From the NCBI RefSeq assembly GCF_040183065.1, contig NC_091124.1, forward strand, positions 62,504,501 through 62,568,500: a stretch of 64,000 nucleotides of DNA, read 5' to 3'. The stretch comes from Periplaneta americana. Lineage: Eukaryota; Arthropoda; Insecta; Blattodea; Blattidae. Below are positions 63,270 to 64,000 of the stretch, in pieces. The notes beneath the pieces were generated by a model that was given only the letters and a program-made list of their open reading frames with translations, was not told where the DNA came from and ran no database searches. Numbering within the stretch: position 1 is the first letter of the stretch; every line of letters starts with the position of its first letter. The translations under genes were made by a program, and so were the position numbers.

Positions 63270-63488
63270 GTATTAAAAAATTGATATTGATGCCACATCA
63301 TTTTGTAGAATAAAATTGTTACTGTGTGCTGTAAACAGAGCCACAAGGAGTCCATAAGAGCTTCAATTCTGGATGTTCGGGATGATGTGGATGTGACTCG
63401 GCTTGCTGAAAACACTCAAATTATAGCTGAAGCACTTGCAAGGCATATCTTCAATTTGTCTTCGGGAGAAGTCTTCTCAAACAGTCTC
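26023..63488 (+). CDS. NCLN: Nicalin, first nine coding exons (3' end outside the window)
   Basis: Exons: 26023-26194, 30322-30509, 40330-40477, 42196-42290, 48914-48997, 51092-51301, 52571-52678, 56194-56343 and 63339-63488. All are GT..AG with compatible phase, totalling 435 codons of an expected 560 or so. The start is fixed by an in-frame TAA at 26005. Residues 1-38 form a signal-anchor-like hydrophobic stretch ([20 protein letters not shown]), then [17 protein letters not shown]. Later exons give [81 protein letters not shown] and [16 protein letters not shown]. Known role: an ER membrane protein of the M28/nicastrin-like fold without peptidase activity; with NOMO and TMEM147 it forms the BOS complex of the multipass translocon. 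The HYD of the M28 motif reads YYD here. Introns reach about 10 kb and are full of transposons; intron 2 contains a MARCH gene. Confidence 0.96.
26700..26785 (+). mobile_element. Probable LINE 3' tail
   Basis: The text ctaagtggaagagaaggtct followed by ttaactttgccag and an (AATA)n tail resembles a 3' terminus that I recall from insect LINEs. It is very short, with no coding part. Confidence 0.4.
27191..27485 (-). repeat. Dispersed repeat X, long copy
   Basis: On the minus strand it joins the segments found separately at 34404-34587 (ctctgattgaggttctggct) and 32100-32243 (gaactggccaccctacccca type), ending gactaagcaacaac. The CAA-rich 3' end suggests a SINE or LINE-derived family. No ORF. Confidence 0.6.
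27784..28192 (+). mobile_element. tRNA-derived SINE (Ser/Leu-type head) with target duplication
   Basis: The head reads gcggtggctgagtggtcaga (A box) and gattcaagtcccagtc (B box). The body holds a G-rich stretch near 28020-28060. The flanks aacattataaaac (27771-27783) and aacattgtaaaac (28193-28205) are a 13-bp duplication with one change, which sets a length of 409 bp. Confidence 0.8.
28206..29902. other. Nicalin intron 1, nothing recognised
   Basis: Contains a poly-C run near 28362-28376 and AT-rich DNA. ORFs here (for example 29228-29521) have no recognisable domain. Confidence 0.5.
29903..29999. repeat. Palindrome A (cagtgag ends)
   Basis: The left arm cagtgagattagttggggac pairs with the right arm, reversed cagtgaggttagttggggat. 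Both extend through ttttcgtccagagc to a loop of about 17 bases. Confidence 0.85.
30000..30160. repeat. Palindrome B directly abutting palindrome A
   Basis: The left arm aatagggacgaagttttatt pairs with the reversed right arm aacagggatgaagttttaat. Both continue through tgtgtcaaa and aaatataataataagagt to a central loop near 30088. The left arm has an expanded ATT run. Confidence 0.8.
30510..32099. other. Start of nicalin intron 2, nothing recognised
   Basis: AT-rich. Short ORFs, including the minus-strand 31308-31613, have no family resemblance. Confidence 0.45.
32100..32243 (+). repeat. Dispersed repeat X, 3'-half copy
   Basis: Matches the 3' half of 27191-27485 in the opposite orientation (aaaggaactggccatcctac, then gtttttggacagttgacta), ending with aacaacaac. 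Confidence 0.65.
33238..33342. repeat. (ATTC)n microsatellite, LINE tail
   Basis: About 26 tetranucleotide units with one ctca variant. It is contiguous with the minus-strand LINE 3' end, so it is the expanded (GAAT)n tail of that insertion. Confidence 0.95.
33343..34120 (-). mobile_element. 5'-truncated LINE, reverse transcriptase C-terminal part
   Basis: Minus-strand frames show [20 protein letters not shown] (the (F/Y)ADD box, here IADD), [26 protein letters not shown], and at the end [15 protein letters not shown] and [20 protein letters not shown]. The order and motifs fit an RNase H-less LINE (CR1/RTE-like). It has several frameshifts, including one at the homopolymer near 33771-33780. 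It ends at the (ATTC)n tail. Confidence 0.8.
34200..34345 (+). mobile_element. tRNA-derived SINE head
   Basis: The head reads gggtagctcagtcggtagag (A box), and the B box is decayed to ggatttatacccag. It is followed by an acaatttttcccttgaaatt body. A functional tRNA is ruled out by the B-box decay and acceptor mismatch. The 3' end is uncertain. Confidence 0.6.
34404..34587 (+). repeat. Dispersed repeat X, 5'-half copy
   Basis: Matches the 5' half of 27191-27485 in the opposite orientation (ctgattgaggttctggctga, gaactggccaccctacccta), stopping at about 34587. Confidence 0.65.
34974..35351 (+). mobile_element. Internally deleted LINE derivative with 13-bp target duplication
   Basis: Flanked by tattaagcactgc at 34961-34973 and 35352-35364. 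The 5' part (gctgataaggggtggtcctc) is not LINE ORF. From about 35148 it is the 3' end of the family at 58642-60852 ([13 protein letters not shown] type, [20 protein letters not shown]), with tail gccatttgtaagtaagta. The two parts lie within one target duplication, so this is one short element that lacks the reverse transcriptase. Confidence 0.75.
35530..36780 (+). mobile_element. hAT element with inverted ends and 8-bp duplication
   Basis: Ends are taaggagcggattcctatg and, reversed from the right, tagggagcagatttttatg. Both are flanked by atcattac (35522-35529 and 36781-36788). Transposase remnants lie at 36130-36623. The element is 1.25 kb, internally shortened, and is in nicalin intron 2. 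Confidence 0.85.
36288..36623 (+). pseudogene. hAT transposase C-terminal fragment
   Basis: Open for 111 codons: [20 protein letters not shown], then [20 protein letters not shown] and [19 protein letters not shown]. This is the dimerisation end seen in a CGGBP1-linked insect hAT lineage (recalled, not searched). The preceding part, [20 protein letters not shown], lies in another frame at about 36220-36290. Confidence 0.7.
37276..37299 (+). promoter_or_regulatory. Branch point and 3' splice site upstream of the MARCH ORF
   Basis: A perfect TACTAAC (37276-37282) is followed by a pyrimidine-rich tract and AG at 37298-37299, 27 bases before the start codon. This suggests that the coding exon is preceded by a non-coding 5' exon, which I could not locate. 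Confidence 0.5.
37314..37325 (+). promoter_or_regulatory. Three-codon upstream ORF before the MARCH start
   Basis: ATG AAT TTG TAA ends one base before the main ATG at 37327. The main frame has its own upstream stop (TGA at 37315-37317), so the main start cannot be extended. The uORF could modulate initiation if it lies in the mature mRNA. Confidence 0.5.
37327..38016 (+). CDS. MARCHF2/3: RING-CH E3 ubiquitin ligase, MARCH2/3 type
   Basis: A single-exon CDS of 229 residues nested in nicalin intron 2, on the same strand. The RING-CH domain runs about residues 58-108 with the full C4HC3 set: C59, C62, C75, C77, H85, C88, C101, C104 ([35 protein letters not shown]). Two membrane segments follow at about 138-160 and 176-200. 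Known for the family: membrane-anchored ligases of the ER, endosome and plasma membrane that ubiquitinate membrane cargo. The N-terminal 50 residues are acidic and serine-rich. No introns interrupt the CDS, the frame is intact and all zinc ligands are kept, so it is probably functional rather than a dead retrocopy. Confidence 0.93.
   Translation: MSGHYMRRTLSTKVIPGYIPSCSDSEIEVASDELDTDLTRSQLSLRSQGPVSEVASFCCRICLQNEDRECLISPCYCKGTLAYVHLSCLEKWLNQNGRSYCELCQYHFNIIQTPRYRMSEALRLWMRHPRIRRHIQADIFISVLLTFVTNGLIVVCLFGMEYFVEEGRKIGITQLWSTVAIGFFLTVVVIGYCVTLYLLIKDQLTPWYQWWRRSVNVHLVLDPCVVNSR
38436..38441 (+). terminator. Candidate MARCH poly(A) signal
   Basis: AATAAA 420 bases past the MARCH stop and well inside the nicalin intron. 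Use of this site would separate the MARCH transcript from nicalin. Confidence 0.5.
38886..39133. mobile_element. MITE with about 38-bp inverted repeats
   Basis: The left end tgggaaaaacgaacaatgtc and reversed right end cgggaagaatgaacaatgtc continue through acatttcc and taagg. It is about 248 bp, non-coding, with no sure target duplication. Confidence 0.7.
39219..39658 (+). mobile_element. 5'-truncated LINE with 14-bp target duplication
   Basis: Flanked by aaggtaaagttgtt at 39205-39218 and 39659-39672. It encodes the family's last part ([60 protein letters not shown]) and ends with an (AAGT)n tail. Same family as 58642-60852. Confidence 0.88.
40782..40855. repeat. (TTA)n microsatellite
   Basis: A run of TTA units just 300 bases past nicalin exon 3, next to a LINE fragment. 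Confidence 0.95.
40860..41310 (+). mobile_element. LINE fragment, reverse transcriptase N-terminal part
   Basis: Matches the middle of the 58642-60852 family: [67 protein letters not shown]. It breaks off at a MITE near 41310. It is truncated at both ends with several small lesions. Confidence 0.8.
41328..41572. mobile_element. MITE with about 33-bp inverted repeats
   Basis: The left end atatcgtcggttccttggta and reversed right end atatcgtcggtttcttggta continue through aaaagtgaccaagt. It is 245 bp and sits at the 3' break of the adjacent LINE fragment. Confidence 0.75.
42617..42810 (-). mobile_element. LINE 3'-end fragment (RNase H group)
   Basis: Minus-strand [20 protein letters not shown] and MDHEHLC is the C-terminal zinc region of the family at 43466-45966. 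It is followed by cagcattagaaaacaacaac as the 3' end. Confidence 0.7.
42955..43185 (-). mobile_element. LINE RNase H fragment
   Basis: Minus-strand [29 protein letters not shown] and ADKLAQKRQ correspond to the end of an RNase H domain (usual QWIPSHCGI; here P and C are changed). The fragment ends where another 3' end of the same group begins. Confidence 0.65.
43186..43440 (-). mobile_element. LINE 3'-end copy (RNase H group)
   Basis: On the minus strand: [27 protein letters not shown], then tgccaggcattag-like sequence and an (AAC)n tail. It is nearly the same as the end of the plus-strand copy at 45790-45966, but in inverted orientation. Confidence 0.75.
43466..45966 (+). mobile_element. 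5'-truncated RNase H-bearing LINE with 13-bp duplication
   Basis: Flanked by acattatgtctag at 43453-43465 and 45967-45979. The frame carries reverse transcriptase ([34 protein letters not shown]), thumb ([12 protein letters not shown]), RNase H ([38 protein letters not shown]) and the C-terminal zinc part ([18 protein letters not shown]), then an aaaacaacaac tail. The endonuclease and ORF1 are lost by truncation. Three or so frame breaks remain (about 44.4, 45.05 and 45.53 kb). Confidence 0.85.
46382..46450 (+). tRNA. tRNA-Arg-like pseudogene or SINE head
   Basis: tgtggtgtaatggacaatgc resembles an Arg tRNA A box, and gttcgagtccgaccatgg the B box with part of the acceptor. The anticodon region is irregular and a T-run follows. 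I consider it non-functional or the head of a SINE. Confidence 0.45.
46589..46910. mobile_element. MITE with ggctgc ends
   Basis: The left end ggctgcattcagccgggaca and reversed right end ggctgcgttcagctgggaca are flanked by ATT on both sides (46586-46588 and 46911-46913), which could be a 3-bp duplication. The interior has repeated agcgctgaaatagc units. It is unusually GC-rich for this window. Confidence 0.7.
46911..48913. other. Nicalin intron 4, no element recognised
   Basis: AT-rich intron up to the exon 5 acceptor. No coding similarity or bounded repeat was seen. Confidence 0.45.
49525..50624 (+). mobile_element. Pogo/Tigger-type DNA transposon remnant
   Basis: Ends cagtggaatcttgttagcac and, reversed, cagtagaatctcgttagtac are flanked by TA on both sides. 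The interior encodes part of a CENP-B-like HTH ([20 protein letters not shown], then [10 protein letters not shown] near 50210). It has several stops, most of the DDE domain is missing, and a palindromic MITE is nested inside at 49797-49969. Confidence 0.85.
49797..49969. mobile_element. Palindromic MITE nested in the Tigger element
   Basis: The left arm tctagtatatacagtcacga and the right arm, its reverse complement, both end near gaagct and enclose about 120 bp. It is absent from the outer element's logic, so it was inserted later. Confidence 0.7.
51681..51831 (+). mobile_element. LINE 3'-end fragment with ATGA tail
   Basis: Plus-strand copy of the same 3' terminus as 33343-34120 (ctgagtttgcagtgaaagac, ctgccctt). 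It is followed by two blocks of (ATGA)n that are each capped by ggatgtatac, so the tail was duplicated. Confidence 0.75.
51833..51975 (+). mobile_element. Pogo/Tigger-type 5' end fragment
   Basis: Begins cagtaaaacttcatttatat and continues with the same tail order (gaagtcccagc) as the start of the 49525 element. No opposite end was found. Confidence 0.5.
53055..53099. repeat. Short perfect hairpin
   Basis: aaagggcgca and tgcgcccttt form a 10-bp perfect stem around a loop of about 21 bases. Confidence 0.7.
53263..53374 (-). mobile_element. LINE 3'-end fragment (RNase H group)
   Basis: Nearly the same as 43186-43310 (ctaatgccaggcatttgaca; caatatttttcaaagatatt), minus strand, with an (AAC)n tail at 53263-53270. 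Confidence 0.75.
53375..53940. repeat. Probable dispersed repeat of unknown type
   Basis: Higher GC than its surroundings. It includes an 83-codon plus-strand ORF ([20 protein letters not shown]) that I recall as a recurrent conceptual translation in termite and cockroach annotations. It is probably an uncharacterised repeat and not a gene. Confidence 0.4.
53998..54190 (+). mobile_element. DDE transposase fragment (mariner-like)
   Basis: Reads [19 protein letters not shown] then [14 protein letters not shown] and a stop. This is the third catalytic acidic region (SPDLNPCD) of an insect IS630/mariner-type transposase, perhaps the same lineage as the foldback at 24751. Confidence 0.65.
54761..55614 (-). 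mobile_element. Mariner/Tc1-type element, shortened
   Basis: Ends cagagctattattatcatgt and, reversed, cagagctgttattatcatat have matches over about 33 bp; TA follows the right end. Minus-strand remnants include [11 protein letters not shown] (near 55120) and the C-terminal [16 protein letters not shown]. It is 854 bp, with multiple breaks and the N-terminal half mostly missing. Confidence 0.8.
56377..56623. mobile_element. MITE starting 33 bp after nicalin exon 8
   Basis: The left end gcaattcgcaggtgctcgtg and reversed right end ggtaattcgcgggtgcttgt continue through taaagggggttaag. It is about 247 bp and directly follows the exon 8 donor region. Confidence 0.75.
56813..57776 (+). mobile_element. 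Mariner-like element with TA-bounded inverted ends
   Basis: Ends tatacaaggtgagtaaa and, reversed, tatacaacgtgagtaaa. Further inward both sides share ataagggatg/ataggggg and aacatgttttcaaa/aacatgttttcatt segments. Plus-strand [15 protein letters not shown] at about 57195 is a decayed catalytic motif, with transposase tail downstream. Confidence 0.75.
57777..58641. other. Nicalin intron 8, nothing recognised
   Basis: No coding similarity or bounded repeat. Confidence 0.45.
58642..60852 (-). mobile_element. 5'-truncated LINE with a long intact reverse transcriptase frame
   Basis: The minus-strand element ends in a (GTAA)n tail at 58642-58661. A 9-bp match gaaacatga (58633-58641 and 60853-60861) may be the target duplication, which would place the 5' end at 60852. 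Same family as the copies at 34974, 39219 and 40860. Confidence 0.8.
58668..60599 (-). CDS. LINE reverse transcriptase, 643-codon open frame
   Basis: Open without a break from 60599 to 58668. Motifs: [74 protein letters not shown] (catalytic YADD intact), [20 protein letters not shown], and the C-terminal [19 protein letters not shown] and [19 protein letters not shown]. There is no RNase H domain and no endonuclease (5' truncation), so it is not autonomous even though the frame is open. Lineage: RNase H-less CR1/RTE-like. The long intact frame implies a recent insertion. Confidence 0.88.
   Translation of the reverse strand: MIELVCSSEMLEMKFLQDPVEEKRDNYFNERREASRTLRNKKRGYLKEKLNEVETNSKNKNIRDLYKGIKEFKNGYQPRVNVIKDENGDLLADSPSILNRWKNYFAQLLNVHRPNRNDRDEIEIQTAEPFIPEPTLSEVEIAIENLKKYKSPGIDQIPAELIQEGGSALYSEIYKLVLAIWEKEIVPEQWKESIIVPIFKKGDKTNCGNFRGISLLLTSYKILSNILLRRLTPYVDEIIGDHQCGFRRNRSTIDQIFCIRQIMEKKWEYKGTVHQLFIDFKKAYDSVKREVLYDILIEFGIPKKLVRLIKMCLRETYSRVRIGQFLSDAFPIHCGLKQGDALSPLLFNFALEYAIRKVQDNRHDLELNGLHQLLVYADDVNMLGENTQTIRENAEILLEASRAIGLEVNPEKTKYMIMSRDQNIVRNENIKIGDLSFEEVEKFKYLGATVTNMNDTREEIKRRINMGNACYYSVEKLLSSSLLSKNLKVRIYKTVILPVVLYGCETWTLTLREEHRFRVFENKVLRKTFGAKRDEVTGEWRKLHNTELHALYSSPDIIRNIKSRRLRWAGHVARMGESRNAYRVLVGRPEGKRPLGRPRRRWEDNIKMDLREVGYDDRDWINLAQDRDRWRAYVRAAMNLRVP
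61070..61401. mobile_element. MITE with about 85-bp inverted repeats
   Basis: The left end gaaaataccattgagtatat and reversed right end gaaaataccattgggtatat match on through tttacgtattttctaacgta. It is 332 bp and non-coding. Confidence 0.8.
61827..62076 (+). mobile_element. Talua-like tRNA-derived SINE with 9-bp duplication
   Basis: Head gacgtagctcagtgggctaa (A box) and cgggttcgattcccgctga (B box), body tggttgggttttttcttata and gtgaatgtcaggtaatctat, end gcgtcattaaataaccaa. Target duplication tacataaag at 61818-61826 and 62077-62085. The body resembles the termite Talua SINE as I remember it. Confidence 0.85.
62171..62212. repeat. (TAA)n microsatellite
   Basis: A simple ATA/TAA run in nicalin intron 8. 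Confidence 0.9.
63106..63155. repeat. (ACC)n/(GCC)n tract
   Basis: A compound triplet repeat about 190 bp before nicalin exon 9. Confidence 0.9.
63209..63270. repeat. (ATT)n microsatellite
   Basis: About 20 units, ending about 70 bp before the acceptor of nicalin exon 9. Confidence 0.95.
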
Positions 63489-63594
63489 GTAAGTATTCTG
63501 TAGCCTGTGAGGTGCTGATCTTGCACTGTACCATCAGAGTAGAATCTGAAATTTACCGAATGTGTTCCAGTTTAAGAATGTTTAGAATTTGCAC

Positions 63595-63597
<3 letters not shown>

Positions 63598-63634
<37 letters not shown>
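63598..63634. repeat. (CA)n microsatellite
   Basis: A dinucleotide run about 110 bp after nicalin exon 9. Confidence 0.95.
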
Positions 63635-63637
<3 letters not shown>

Positions 63638-64000
63638 TGATTTTCACACACGATTTTGTTTTGTCTTACGTAGTTATAAATGCAAATATACACGATAAAC
63701 AATAATGATAGTTGCATTTCCTCTTAATTCATTACATTTTGCACTTCCACTGTCGTACAATATCTTCTGTAAAAGTATCTCATTATAAGTTCGCATTTGT
63801 TATAGAAATTTGAAGTTTGTTGTTTTGGTTCAGTTAATGAAAACATTATGCTAGAGATTAGAAGTAAAGTTGAGCATCACAATTAAAAATAAAAAGATTT
63901 GCTAATTGTGTAGTATGACTCAGGTGTTTGTAGTGAATATGTGCGTGAGATTTCAGTGTTCTTAAAATAGTGATAATATTCCTATAAAAGTATAACAACT

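Noticed and set aside
63052-63415. Poly-N, poly-Y and poly-W ORFs near nicalin exon 9
   Set aside because: Triplet-repeat translations.

Overview
The window is a piece of an insect nuclear genome, most likely a cockroach (Blattodea; Periplaneta-like). The evidence is AT-rich DNA, long introns packed with transposons, and LINE and tRNA-derived SINE families that I recognise from cockroach and termite genomes. The species is an inference from remembered family resemblance; no search was run.

Four host protein genes can be read. (1) 132-8723 (+): the last four coding exons of an HSPBAP1-like JmjC gene. (2) 19294-25690 (-): a complete six-exon ETFB gene (electron-transfer flavoprotein beta, 253 residues), tail-to-tail with HSPBAP1. 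(3) 26023-63488 (+) and beyond the window: the first nine exons (435 codons) of NCLN, nicalin, an ER membrane protein. It starts head-to-head with ETFB, with 332 bp between the two start codons. (4) 37327-38016 (+): a single-coding-exon MARCH2/3-type RING-CH ubiquitin ligase nested in nicalin intron 2. All exon junctions in genes 1-3 keep phase and use GT..AG.

The rest is mostly mobile DNA. Between HSPBAP1 and ETFB lies a nearly full-length I-type LINE (9465-14992, minus) with a 14-bp target duplication. It has split an older LINE whose C-terminal reading resumes exactly across the duplication. HSPBAP1 intron 1 holds a hAT copy (718-2574) with a SINE inside it, plus a long palindrome (3501-3639). 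ETFB intron 1 holds a Tc1-like fossil, a MITE, a large foldback built from two transposase starts, and a SINE-like piece.

Nicalin introns 1-3 hold SINEs, two stacked palindromes, a LINE with an ATTC tail, an internally deleted LINE derivative, a hAT copy with clean ends and target duplication, and truncated LINE pieces. Intron 4 is a nest of four related RNase H-bearing LINE pieces. Introns 5-8 hold a pogo/Tigger element with a nested palindromic MITE, three mariner-type remnants, several MITEs, a 2.2-kb LINE and a Talua-like SINE.

I saw no LTR or virus-like element, no CRISPR array, and no clear functional tRNA or rRNA gene. The most useful observations are the ETFB/NCLN divergent promoter, the nested MARCH gene with a spliced leader signature and a three-codon upstream ORF, and the dated order of nested insertions given by target duplications.
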